Shown piece after piece: positions 13,748 to 25,271 of a DNA stretch of 64,000 nt. Made by a program: the position numbers and the translations under genes. Numbering within the stretch: position 1 is the stretch's first letter; every line of letters starts with the position of its first letter. The DNA is from Carex sylvatica (Eukaryota > Streptophyta > Magnoliopsida > Poales > Cyperaceae). The notes beneath the pieces are model-generated. The model saw only the letters and a list, made by a program, of their open reading frames with translations, was not told the origin of the DNA and ran no database searches. Where the stretch lies: NCBI GenBank assembly GCA_964058845.1, contig CAXKVR010000316.1, positions 38,501 to 102,500 on the forward strand, in the 5' to 3' direction.

Positions 13748-14136
13748 GGGTGTTCTTAAGCTCACTAAAGTATTTGGTGAGCTTAACTCCAAATCTATTA
13801 AATTAGTTTCAAACAATAAATCTAAACCATTAAAATTAATTTATTTCCCAAGTAATAAATTTACACATAAAATTTTAGAATTTCAAATTAATTTTGTATA
13901 AAGTCAAGTGGTCAAAAAGTGTTAAAAAAATAAATGCACTAAAATTAATTTATAAACCTTCTCATTTTGACCGCTTGACTTTATACTAAAATAATTCAAA
14001 AATTTAAAATCATTGCATGTAAATTCATTACTTGTGAAGTTGATGGATTTCAACAGTTTAGATTTATAGTTTGAAGTCGATATAATATATTTTGGAGTTA
14101 AGCTCATCAAACACCTTTGTGAGCTCATGAACACCC
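13748..14136. mobile_element. TIR/foldback DNA element (389 bp)
   Basis: Both ends read inward as GGGTGTTC followed by TNATGAGCTCAC-like or TTAAGCTCAC sequence. The arms extend about 165 bp each (13748-13919 and 13960-14136) with blocks such as GAGCTTAACTCCAAA and TATAAAGTCAAG shared in inverted orientation. There is no coding capacity, so it is a non-autonomous element with unusually long TIRs. No target duplication is evident next to the GGGTGTTC ends, so the superfamily is undecided. Confidence 0.75.
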
Positions 14137-14227
14137 TAGTTTTACTCCATAAGCACAATAATGTCTAGAGAACAAATGGTCTTATGTGGGGTGGGTTATT
14201 GTTTGATGTCACAGGTTGCTAGCTTTT

Positions 14228-14431
14228 GAGGCCTATGCAGGGCTTCCAAGGCCCAAACAATCTAATAGTCGATAAATAACCCAATATATATTGTTGAGGC
14301 CTATGCAGGGCTTCCAAGGCCCAAACAATCTAATAGTCGATAAATAACCCAATATATATTGTTGAGGCCTATGCAGGGCTTCCAAGGCCCAAACAATCTA
14401 ATAGTCGATAAATAACCCAATATATATTGTT
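14228..14431. repeat. Three identical 68-bp tandem copies
   Basis: Unit starts at 14228, 14296 and 14364 are exactly 68 bp apart and the three copies appear identical. Each begins GAGGCCTATGCAGGGCTTCC and ends TATATATTGTT. Identity across three copies implies very recent expansion, or an assembly artefact. Confidence 0.9.
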
Positions 14432-15115
14432 ACACCATTTTCTGAAGAACTGGACCGTTGCCTCTTTCAGATCCATGTTTTTCCGTCATTATGTTGAAAA
14501 TTATTTTTATAATTTTACTTAAGATTTAATGGCGATTGGACCAACTTTTTTTTTTTTTTTTCTCCCGATGATCTAGTTAATCGATCTAAGTGATTAGAGT
14601 TGTCCCGTAGACTTCGGCTCCGAAATAATATTATTTTAGATAAGTTAAAACTTATATAATGATGTTTATATAAAACATCTAACAATCAAGTATTTTTTTT
14701 ATGTAAATAATAAATTTTGCAAACTTATAAAATTTCATATAATAAAAATGAACACTATTAACAACATAAAGTATTACATAGAGTCATGTAAATATTTTTC
14801 TTAATGAATGAAAATAGTTGGTTCGCCTTGGCCATCCAACCCTAAAAAAAGTATTATATAGAGAAATATAAACATATGTTCTCTTTTAAATGAGAAGAGG
14901 TACAACATGATACAATATGAGTCCTCAATCATAATAAATAAAGAGATAAACATAATCGAATGGACGGGGACATTGATGAAGTGAAATAGGTGAAGTCTTA
15001 AAACTTAAAACTTTTTTTTATTTTTATGAAATATAGATTTATTAAAAGATTCGTTGATTTCAATTTATAGTCTGAAAAAAATATATTAACAAGTTTGCCA
15101 ATTATGTTGCCATCT
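14432..15115. other. AT-rich non-genic stretch
   Basis: Between the 68-bp triplication and the minisatellite I see only AT-rich sequence with T runs. Confidence 0.5.
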
Positions 15116-16570
15116 GGAGACACTACTAGAGTGTTTCAAATTACACATTCAATTGAAGTGTTGTATTAGGGTTATAAATACTCTATTATCTTGCAATCTG
15201 GAGACACTATTAGAGTGCTCAAAATACATTCAATTAGAGTTTTGTATTAGGGTTGTAAATGCCCAATTATCATGCCATTTGGAGACACTACTCGAGTGCT
15301 CCAAACACCTTCAATTGGAGTGCTATATTATGGTTGTAAATGCCAAATTATCTTGTCATATAGATACATTATTAGAGTGCTCCAAACACCATCTATTGGA
15401 GTTTTATATTTAGGATTGTAAATGCTCTATTATCTTGGCATATAGGAACTCTACTAGACTGCACCAAATAGCTTCAATTGGAGTGTTGTACTAGGATTGT
15501 AAATACCCTATTATCTTGCCATTTGGATACACTACTAGAGTGCTCCAAACACATTCAATTGGAGTATTGTATTAGGTTTGTAAATGCCCTATTATCTTGC
15601 CATATAGAGATGCTACTAGAGTGCTCCAAACGCCACCAATTGGAGTGTTGTATTGAGGTTGTAAATGACCAATTATAGTGCCATTTGGAGACACTACTAG
15701 AGTGCTCCAAACACCTTCAATTGGAGTGTTATATTGGGGTTGTAAATGCCATATTATATTGCTATATAGAGACACTACAAAAGTGCTCCAAACATCTTCA
15801 ATTGGTGTGTTATATTAGGGTTATAAATACCCTATTATATTGCAATCGGGAGACACTACTAGAGTGCTCCAAACACATTCGATTGAAGTATTGTATTAGA
15901 ATTGTAGATGCCCTATTATCTTGCCATATAAAGACAAAATTAGAGTGCTCCAAACACCTTCAATTGGAGTGTTGTTTTACAATTGTAAATGCCTTATTAT
16001 CTTGCAATATATGGACTCTACTAGAGTGCTCCAAACACCTTCAATTGGAGTGTTCTATTAGGGTTGTAAATTTTTTATTATCTTGTCATATGGAGACACT
16101 ACTAAAGTGCTCCAAACACCATCAATTGGAGTGTTGTATTGGGGTTGTAAATGCCATAATATCTTGCAATTTGAAGACACTACTAGATTGCTCCAAACAC
16201 ATACAATTGGAGTGTTGTGTTGGAATTGTAAATGCCATATTATCTTGTCATATAGAGACACTATTAGAGTTCTCCAAACACATTTAATTAGAGTGTTGTA
16301 TGCCATATTATCTTGCCATCTGGAGACACTACTAGATTGCTCCAAACACCTTCAATTGAAGTGTTGTATTAGGGTTGTAAATATCCTATTATCTTGCAAT
16401 GTAGGAACTATACTAAAGTACTCCAAACACGTTCAATTGGAGTGTTGTATTGGATTTGTAAATGTCATATTATCTTTCCATATAAAGACTATACTAGAGT
16501 ACTCCAAACAACTTTAATTGTAGTGTTGTATTAGAGTTGTAAATGCCATATTATCTTATCATATAGAGAC
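15116..16570. repeat. Minisatellite, 81-84-bp unit, about 18 copies
   Basis: The unit contains GGAGACACTACTAGAGTGCT, then CCAAACACCTTCAATTGGAG, then TGTTGTATTAGGGTTGTAAA and a TATCTTGCCATAT segment. Successive GGAGACAC starts fall near 15116, 15200, 15281 and 15362, giving periods of 84, 81 and 81. Copies diverge by roughly 10-20 percent. Because 81 is a multiple of three, long plus-strand frames stay open (15153-15413, 15478-15678, 15685-16287) with a 27-residue period. I treat these as by-products of the repeat rather than genes. Confidence 0.92.
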
Positions 16571-16854
16571 CTTCCTATTTAAAAGTCAACTTTAATTTTT
16601 TGATATCCACCTTCCTATTTAAAAGTCAACATCACAAATCAAATTTAATTCAACTAAACGGATTATCAAATTTCTTCCTTTATTTCATTTCCTAACTTTT
16701 AGTACCATTTAGTATTTCCTATTCTGGCTCAAAACTAATGAATATTTCTTTATTTTTATTTTTTTTATATCTTTATTTATTTATTTCCTAGTTTAAATCA
16801 CTTTTGTGCAATTAAGGTATGGTCTTCACCCACCATATTTTTTTATGCTAATGA

Positions 16855-17558
16855 TTAAGTAGGTTTGGCTCAAATTCGGTTCAGCTCAATGAGAGAAGCA
16901 AAATGATTCGGCTCTAACTCGGTTCGCTTTTAAAAGAAAAAAGCTCGGCTCGGCTCGACTCGACTTGGCTCATGTAAACACTTGACTCGACTCGACTCTG
17001 CTCGTGAGCTTGAGAGCCCGCTCATATTCTTTCTTATTAAACTTTTACAGATAAAGTCAATTTTCTTCTGGATATGATGTCTCAGTTTTCAACGGAAAAT
17101 AAATTAATAAATAAATAAAACTTATATTTCCAAATGAAAATGAAAAATTCGATTGTATGTATTCAGATGAAAGCTTGGTTTTAAACAGAATGTTAATTAA
17201 GATTTCACTTTCGTAAATGTAAAAGTAAATGTGACCTCTAATTCTACAGAATTTACGTTAGAAAAATTAATATTCTTGTATCAAAATACAAAAGAAACTG
17301 ACATCTTGGTTAATTTCGAAATTCAAAATTTGTGTATAATTTATTTGAGAATAATTCATTTTAATTAGTTATACATTAATATCGTAGCATATGAATAATT
17401 CAATAAATTTGTAAATAAGTAGACAATTTGTTTAATTTATTATTTATATGAAATTTGAAATTTAAACAAAATTGAAATTTTAAAAAAAAAATTAAAATTT
17501 AAAATCGGTGAAAAAATCAAAGCGGTGGAAAAATCAGCTCTTTGCTGGTGACAACTGC

Positions 17559-17589
<31 letters not shown>

Positions 17590-17965
17590 AATCTTTAGAA
17601 GACTGAGTCTAGATTTTAGCTAACAATTAATATGTGACAGACTAGAATCGATGTAGTTTTTGTGAATGTCATTATTTCTGAAATTTAGTTACAAAATTTG
17701 GAGGCAAGTGTGTTTTGATTGCTCTAGAAAAATAACAAAAGACAACAACCTCAAAATAAACTTAGGAAAATAGTGAGAATATGAGCTAGCTCGTGAGCTC
17801 GCGAGCCAAACTGAGTCGAGCCAAATATTTATATGAGCCGAGCCGAACTTTTTTCTTTCAAAAGCAAGCCGAGTCGAGTTCAGACTTTTTTCAGTTTCGA
17901 GTCCATTTCGTTATGAAATATTGAGCCGCTCAACTCATTGATTCGCGAGCCAGAATGCGATCCCT
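16855..17965. mobile_element. TIR DNA transposon derivative (about 1.1 kb)
   Basis: The left arm at about 16870-17035 and the right arm at about 17778-17960 are reverse complements, rich in GGCTCG/CGAGCC words (for example GCTCGGCTCGGCTCGACTCG on the left, mirrored by GAGCCGAGCCGAAC on the right). The outer right end reads inward as GTAGGGATCGC, resembling hAT-type ends. The about 740-bp interior is AT-rich, includes an A run at 17560-17586 and has no transposase frame. It is non-autonomous; the superfamily is inferred only loosely. Confidence 0.65.
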
Positions 17966-19774
17966 ACTCCGCAATTCTTCCTTATTCTATTGTACCCAAA
18001 TTTGTTTTTATTAGAGCTTTTTATTTCAAAAAAAACTATTTTCGATTAAACGTGTAGACTCCTTGTCACGGGCTAAAATGATTAATTTAACCAAAAAAAA
18101 AATTATCCGAGAATATAAAACAATTTTTTTCATAATTGCATCTTTGTTTTTTATTTGATATTAATCAAGTCTCATTGTTGAGAATTAACCAACCATCATT
18201 TCTCTATTTGTATTTGCATGCGACATTAATTTTACATTGTTGGTGAAATTTTAGGGGTTTATGATCATTCTCATTTTTCTGAATCAGCACTTTTAGTACT
18301 ATTCTCTTGCCAGTATTGTTTGAATCTATTTTAACCCCACAGGTCAGAATCAACTCCAGACATTTGACTGTTGACTGCTTTCTACTTGAAATCTTAGCAC
18401 ATAATAATGAAACTGTTTATCAGTCGACAACAAAGAAGAAATCACCTCATTACAATTAATGATTCATATAAACAAAATTTATAATCATAACCAGTTAGCA
18501 TCTCTCTAGTTTCCTGGCCTTTGGGCCTTTGGGCTTTACTAATTTCTTAAACCATCTGTTTCAATCAGAATATCAAATCACAACAATTGAATTCAATTCC
18601 AAATAAAATATTATAGCTTCAAACATATTTGTAACTCATTAAACAGCATAGTTTTTTTTTTTTTTTTTTTTAATAATTGCATAAATTGAACCATAAGATC
18701 CGCATATATATGCGTCATTAATTACCACTCTAATCACAAGCATGAAGAAAACTAGTCATGCATATTTGCATAGACTTCTGCAACTTTTATATTCTTCAGA
18801 TTTCATCATTAAATTTTTGATGGGTGAGTTCAAACTAATTAATGTGCCTATTGCAATATATATGATTCATTTGTAACATTCTACCCAAATTGGCCAGTAG
18901 AATTCAGCCAATCCTGCAACACCTCATTGTGGGATTGCCATTCCAAACTAATTGGAGCTGTTTGAGCAGCCTCTATATATAGCACATAACATGGGTAAAG
19001 CTTAATTCCATTTGGAAGGGTGAATAGAGGGTCTGGTACTGTACCAGCATACCATCTTATGCGCTATATGGCAGCTGCATAGGAAATTGGAGCAGTTTGT
19101 ATTTTTCAGCAATCGCAATCTGTGCCAAAGCCATTGCAAGTATACCAGTGAGTTTTGCCAAACTTGATAATCCTGTGAAAAAATATTAAACACAGACAAG
19201 ATTAGTGAGGCTGATCTAGCCTGCACATGCACTAACAGTTACTAACCAGCACAGCATGAACTACAAAAGGACAAAAGCTTAATTTGGTTTCAACTTTATG
19301 GACAACCCTTTCACCATTTCTCAAGGTTCCCAGTTCTCTCAAATAAATATTGTAAATTTTGCCAAATTAAGGAAGTTTTGCATGGTTCAGAATTTGGATT
19401 CCATAATTCTATTGCCAGTGCAAGTACTCGTAAAAAATGGCTTTATATACAAGGCTAAAGGTCTAGTGAGTATCTGCCAAGTACCACTACTTGTATACCT
19501 AGTAAGTACTGACTCAGCATCAACAAGTCAGATGCATGTAAAAAGTCAATAAAATCACAAAGAAAAATAGAATACAAAATGCAAATTAAATAAATAAAAC
19601 ATTACAAATAAAGAAAGAATATTGAAAAAGAATAAAGAAAATATCCAGAATAAGAGAACTATTGAGCAAAGCTGTAGAAGTACTTCATTTAATAGAGCAA
19701 CAAACCGCCCAAAATTACATAAATTGATTATCTACATTCAAATAAGCTATCTTCATTCTGATTCAGCACTTCAA
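17966..19774. other. Non-genic stretch downstream of PPR pseudogene
   Basis: Mostly AT-rich. One weak exon-like segment on the minus strand (about 19176 to 19060) is preceded by a polypyrimidine-CAG acceptor and ends in a stop, but nothing supports it as part of a gene. A T run is present at 18652-18670. Confidence 0.4.
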
Positions 19775-21362
19775 TCAAGTTTTACCACTTGTCTGATCCA
19801 TGACAACTTTTGCATCTTCATCCCGCCCCATTTTCAAAAGCTGTTCTAATATTGGTGCAGAGGCAGCTATATCGGGTTTCACTCCTTCTTGCTTCATTCT
19901 GTTCAACACGCACATAGTTTGATCTACTTTTCTGTTCTTTGCATATGCTTTCAGCAAGGAAGTGTAAGTCAATAGATCTGGCGCTACATGATTGAGCTGC
20001 ATTCTATCTAATATTTTCATGACATCATCGATAGTGCCATAATTTGCATAGCCGATAAATAAAATTCCATATGATACAATATCTGATTTTATACGTCCCT
20101 TATACATCAAGTCAAGCAATTTTTGAGCTTCCTTGATTTGGCCTTGTTTGCACAAAGAATCCATCATTGATCCATAAGTAACCTCATCGGGCAAAAAGCC
20201 TTGATCAATCATATCCTTGAAAACTCTAATTGACTCTTTCCATCAGCCTAGCTTAGAATATCCATGTATAACACTAGTAAATGTGATAAGATCAGGTGTG
20301 GCACCTTTATCAAGCATATCATACAATAATTTCTCTGCGCTGTCAGGTTCCCCCCTTTTACAAAGTGAATCCACAATTATATTGCATGTCACGGTGTCAG
20401 GCGATATTCCCTTTGAAACCATCTCATTCAGCAACTCCTTTGCCTTTTCTAATTTGTTAATCTTGCATAACCCATCTATAAGAGTAGAGTAGGTACGAAC
20501 ATTAGGATTTGTACCTCTAGAAATCATATTACATAGCAACTTTTTTGCATTTTCAGTTTCTCCCTCCTTGCAAAGTGCATTGATGACGGTATTATAAGTC
20601 ACAACATCGAGATCATGTCCTTTAGAAACCACGGACTAGAGCATTTCCACTTCCTTGTCCAATTGCCCTTTCTTGCACGACCCATCCACGAGAGTATTAT
20701 AGGTCACAACATTAGGTTTAAATCCCTGTGAAATCATGTAGGACAACAGTTCCTCCTTCCCTGCACAGGCCATTAATTAGTGAGTTGTATGTGACTACAT
20801 TTGGCGCAATACCCTTTGAAAGCATTCGCTCAAACAAACTAAATATTTTACTAATTGCGCTTTCTTTACAAAGGCCATCAATAACAGTGCTGTAGGAGAA
20901 CACATTAGGTGTGCAGCCCAGCTTTGGCATTTTATTGAAAACCATGACTACGACCTCACTAATCCTATTATGAGAACAAAGGCTCTTAAGTAGTGGATTG
21001 AAGATGCTAGGTTCAGCTCTCTGCCCGCCCTTAATAAACTGCCCCAAGAAAACCAAGCCTAGTCTCGGCTGATTCATTCGGATACAGTAGCTGATCAAGA
21101 CACTATAGGTGCAAACATCGGGTGATGGTGAGACTCCTCTAGATTAGGTCCAGCGGTTGAAAAGTGAAAAGATAGTTGCATAATGGTTGTCTGAGTACTT
21201 CATACGAGTTAAGGCTGTAAAGAGTTGGGTAAAGGAATAGATGGACGGTGTCAGGTTCTTAGCAGCCAGCAAGAGATCAAAAAAGTGAAGAGAATCTTTA
21301 ATAGTAGGAGTGCCTGACCGATAATGTTTTTTTACAAGTAATTCCAACTGGCGGGTCCCCAT
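19775..21362 (-). pseudogene. P-class PPR protein, broken
   Basis: Intact relatives are RNA-binding helical-repeat proteins of mitochondria or plastids. The P-class resembles the restorer-of-fertility-like group. Read on the minus strand, the pieces 21362-21144, 21098-20718, 20632-20243 and 20212-19775 contain about a dozen 35-residue PPR motifs, with hallmarks such as NVVTYNSLINGLCREG, TYSTLIDGLC and EAQKLLDLM. An ATG at 21362 begins the conserved N-terminal helices. Lesions: an in-frame TAA at 21144-21146, a frameshift near 20755, an in-frame TAG at about 20636 and another stop at about 20240. The array ends near 19775 with a normal-looking C-terminus. No targeting peptide is visible directly upstream. 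Several lesions make expression of a full product unlikely. Restorer-like assignment rests on motif style only. Confidence 0.85.
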
Positions 21363-22744
21363 GGCAATGGGATGAAATGGTTACAACTTACAACTCCCCT
21401 TGGAGATGGTTCAGTTGAGGCAGTTGGTAGTCTTAGAAAATGGGCTGACCCCCCTTGTTCAACTATAATGGTGTACTAAAAATTTATCAATACATTCCCT
21501 ACAAAACATAAATGAAAGAATGGTTAATTTTGCATAGCATGACAAAGGCTATAGGTAACAGAACAGTACTAGTAAGGCATGAGTCTGGTACGTGATGTCC
21601 ACCTTTGCTTAATAGTAATTCACAATGCAAATAGTCAAACACAAATAGATGAAGTTTTCCAGGTTGGTACAAATACCAGAGTCAATGCCTCTCACAAATT
21701 ACGAATAAGAATTCTAATACCAGCATAATTTATGTCCCAACAAACCAATTACTCCTCCTAGAGATAATTAAACAAAAGAAATCTAAAGATCAAAATTAAC
21801 CTTACAAATTGGATCTGTGGCAGCAGATAGTGTGCATGCACAGTGAGATAACCCGCACAATCTTGTGCTTAAGAGAATAGTTGATACGATTTGCATAATC
21901 TTGTGATATAGCATAGTTAAGGGTTTGAGTTTTATTAACAGGTAGGGTCCCCGATGCAAAATGTATTGGGCTGAGACTAGAACTGTCTTGACTCCTGTAC
22001 CTGGTATGGTAGTAGCCATTAGCTGACAGTTCCATGTGAAGCAAGTATTGAGTTGTTGAGATCTAGACTGTTTGGGCTTTTATTCTGGGAGTAGAGGGAA
22101 CTACTTAGGACTTAGCTGTTGTAAATACTGTTTTTTCTGGTAATACAATGGGCCTTAGTGCCTTTTCTCAAAAAAAAAAATTTAAAAAAAATAACAGAGG
22201 GAGAGAGAACTATCAGACCGTAATTACCTCATAAGCGAGTAAATATTCAAATAAATTAGATGTATTCCTCAGAAGATACTCTTAATGTGTTCTCATTCTC
22301 TTATTTGTTGATTCAACGCTACTAAACAGGTTGTTGGTTCAAAACCGACACCACTGTTTCCTTCGTACATAATTCAGCTTCACATAGGTTCATTTGCTTC
22401 TAATTTGCCACAATTTAGATACACGACAAAGTTGCATAGTAACTTATTTATATGGTTAACAACTGCAATTAATTGATAGGTTTTAAGTGTTACTTCACCA
22501 TTTAGAAAATGAAAGCTAAATGATACCTCCCAATGGAAAGGCTCAAATAATTGAACCTATACTGTACTTTCTCTTTGGGACATTTTATCAAGCAACTTGT
22601 GTGCACGGTTAGAGGACTCCTAAATTGTACTAGATACAGGACCCAGAATTTATGAAGGTGATAAATTTGTGGCCTAGATGCAAAGAAGCTAAAGGAACTG
22701 GCACAGGAGGGGTTACATGGTTACCTTATAATTGCTTCTAGAAA
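21363..22744. other. Non-genic stretch between PPR remnants
   Basis: No supported gene. The segment about 21970-22190 on the plus strand ends in a run of A after a TTTTCTGG-TAATACAATGGGCC-like sequence and may be a retroposed transcript end. That is weak evidence only. Confidence 0.4.
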
Positions 22745-23104
22745 TTTGACGGTGTCAGGTTCTTGTTGCCATCAGACGGTTGAAAAATCAAAGAGCGTCT
22801 TCAATAGTGAGGGTGGCTGAACAACAGCCTTCTTTTACAAGTGATTCCAGCTGCTTGGAGCAACAAAACTTCTCAGGAGAATTTTGACAAACAGTTGATG
22901 TGCAAGAGACACTTGAGAGAGGAAGTCAGCTGAGGCTGTGAGTAGAGAGGAAGGCAGGAGTTGCGTAAGACGAAGAGAATGCGCTGTCAGTAAAGGAGAA
23001 GTAGAGGAGTTGCGGTGGGGCGCTGCTTTGGGACCAATTTTGTTCAGTGGGGACAAGTATGAACTAAGTGGTACTTTGGTCCTTTTTAATCGGAAATGAA
23101 ACAA
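22745..23104 (-). pseudogene. N-terminal remnant of a second PPR gene
   Basis: Minus-strand sequence about 22865-22745 translates to a segment closely matching residues 4-40 of the PPR pseudogene at 21362 (KQLESLVKEG against RQLELLVKKH; TLTPS shared), with a stop and frame changes. Upstream on the same strand, 23104-22835 is open in another frame and rich in Ser, Leu and Arg, so it could be a decayed organelle-targeting presequence. The remaining PPR repeats are absent. This suggests a tandem or dispersed PPR duplicate of which only the start survives. Confidence 0.6.
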
Positions 23105-24459
23105 GCAGCTAAAAGCCTAATTTGGTTGGTAGAAGAAAACAGAAATGCGAGAATTTTTTTAATTTGATTGGCAGTAACTTCAATTGGGTTTCACTCGGAT
23201 TGTGGGAAGTAGAGTGACAAATGAATTATTCGGGTTCAGTTCGGCGATATTAAAAATTCGTGATTCAAGAATAATTCAAGTATAATTTGAAAATAATTCA
23301 TAATTATTCGGATCAGAAATCTCACTCCTGCAAGGGAGAAAAAAAAATCAAAAAAAAAAATTGTTCTTAAAAACACTTGAGAAAAATTCATGAATAATTC
23401 GTAAAATTCATGAATTACTCGGATTTAATTCGGTCAAAGTTTGGTCAACTAAATAATGCGGCATTCGGTTCGACATCACCCCAAAAAAAATTAATTATTC
23501 AGGCATAATTCGGATATAATTCGGGTATCTTGTTACTATGATGGGAAGAGCCTTCCTCAATACTAATTTAATTTTTTTTTTTCTGCTTATTACTGTACTT
23601 AGGTTGGATTTTGGTTGCGTGGATTTGTTCAATCAAGTTTTTCAATTATTGGACATAATAATTTTACCAAGATCTAATTATTATTTTTAATTCAATTTGT
23701 CCTCTGAAATTATTCATTAACAATTAAGAATTTTACATAGTCAAGTCCTGAATATTAAGGAAATATTTTTTTACGAAAATATTTGTTTTGAGCGAAATCT
23801 CGAAGAATGTAAAATTATTGAGTGACTTAAATGAAAAGGAGTTTTCAAACTTGACTAAATACAATAACTCAGTGTTATCAAACAGGAGCGAATCCGTCGG
23901 TTGGATTGGAAAAAATCAGAATCGATTATTTGTCTGATTCGGTTCTCCTCTATTACCGCTTCAGCTATATTGTATCAGAGAAAAATAATTTTATCGATCA
24001 GTTCGTATTGACTTTATTGTTAGTTAATTATCTTAGCTATTAAAAGTATTAAACTTTTATTTTGTATTATAAACTACTTACGATATATTATGTGTCAACT
24101 GTCAAGTACATCGAACGACCTATAGCGTAATATTATAATATTGATATAGTCATACGAACTATAGCGTCTCGATGAAAATAAACTTAAAAAACTTGTTGTT
24201 GAGAGGGACGTTGTGAATCACACTTCGAAGTTTTTTAAAAACAATACTTTTTTTTATTTTGTAACTTTGTTTAAATGCTACAGATAAAAAAAAATCAGCC
24301 CTTCTGCGGCTTAAAAAATATGCGCAACGAATTTGTACGTTATAAGATCTTTGTGTTTATCGAGAATGCATGAGATGCATGACCCAGAAATCTATATAAA
24401 ATTAATTGGGTTTCATTAGCAGAGGTATTTTTTTTTTAACACCTGATGCTAATGAAACC
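23105..24459. other. AT-rich stretch with degenerate repeats
   Basis: About 23210-23530 is rich in ATTCGG/AATTCG words, like a decayed TIR element. A hairpin near 24408-24459 pairs GGTTTCATTAGC with GCTAATGAAACC and forms the target into which the next element inserted. Confidence 0.45.
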
Positions 24460-25052
24460 GGGGAGGCAATTTATACATAACACCTTCCAATCTTTACAAA
24501 ATATTTTTTTTAGATGGACCATTTTACCCTTCATTTAATAACTAAAATATATAGCTCATGGCTCACTTGATTGGCGGACCAAGCATTGAATAGTCATGAT
24601 GGACACGTGTCATCTGAAAAGCATCAAACCAAGCAGGACCATTTAATATTAAAATAAAATTTTATTTCAAGTCTGTTAGATTATTAAGTGAAATTGATAT
24701 TTTTAAGTCTGCTGGATAATTCTTATTCAGTAAAAATATTATTTTTGGAATTTTTCAAAAAGATTTATTATTTTCATTTAATTTAATTTAATATTTTTAC
24801 ATGTTATTAATAAAAATTTCAGAATAATTTGGTGTCTTTAAGTTTTTCAATTAAAGTTTTAATTATTTCTATGAGATATAAATTTTTAGAGAATTCATCT
24901 ATTTTTAAACATAAAAAAATTATGTTCATATCCTCTCGATTCTCTTTCTATACCCAGCCAATCTTGAGTTCGAATTCACTGAAGGATAAAATGGTCCATT
25001 CAAAAAAAATATTTTGTAAAAATTGAAAGATGTTCTGTATAAATTGCCTCCC
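24460..25052. mobile_element. TIR DNA element with 8-bp TSD (593 bp)
   Basis: The ends read inward as GGGGAGGCAATTTATACA and GGGAGGCAATTTATACA. The arms continue with TTTACAAAATATTTTTTTT and ATGGACCATTTTA in inverted orientation over more than 90 bp. The flanks are identical 8-mers, ATGAAACC at 24452-24459 and at 25053-25060. The TIRs and an 8-bp duplication fit a hAT-like non-autonomous element. No transposase is encoded. The left TIR has one extra G. Confidence 0.82.
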
Positions 25053-25271
25053 ATGAAACCAAACGAGTGGGATTTCTTATGTAGGTCAACAAGTTAATTG
25101 GGATCGGACAAACTGAGGACTGGAGTGCTCCAGTCACCAGATAAGGGACCCACGTCTGACGTCACAAATTTTACTTTACCCATTTACCTTTGAATATCAC
25201 TTGCTGCACATAATGGCCACAATTATTACTTAATCCTATTGAATAATTTGAGAAAATCAAAAACAAAATTC

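Noticed and set aside
13748..14136. Paired plus and minus short frames as a gene pair
   Set aside because: The frames arise from the two inverted arms of a TIR element and mirror each other.
14220..14431. CRISPR-like array
   Set aside because: The three copies are contiguous 68-bp repeats with no spacers, in a plant genome.
15153..16287. Long plus-strand frames in the minisatellite as a repeat-protein gene
   Set aside because: They exist because the repeat period is a multiple of three. There is no start context, no splice structure and no known family, and the opposite strand is also open in places.
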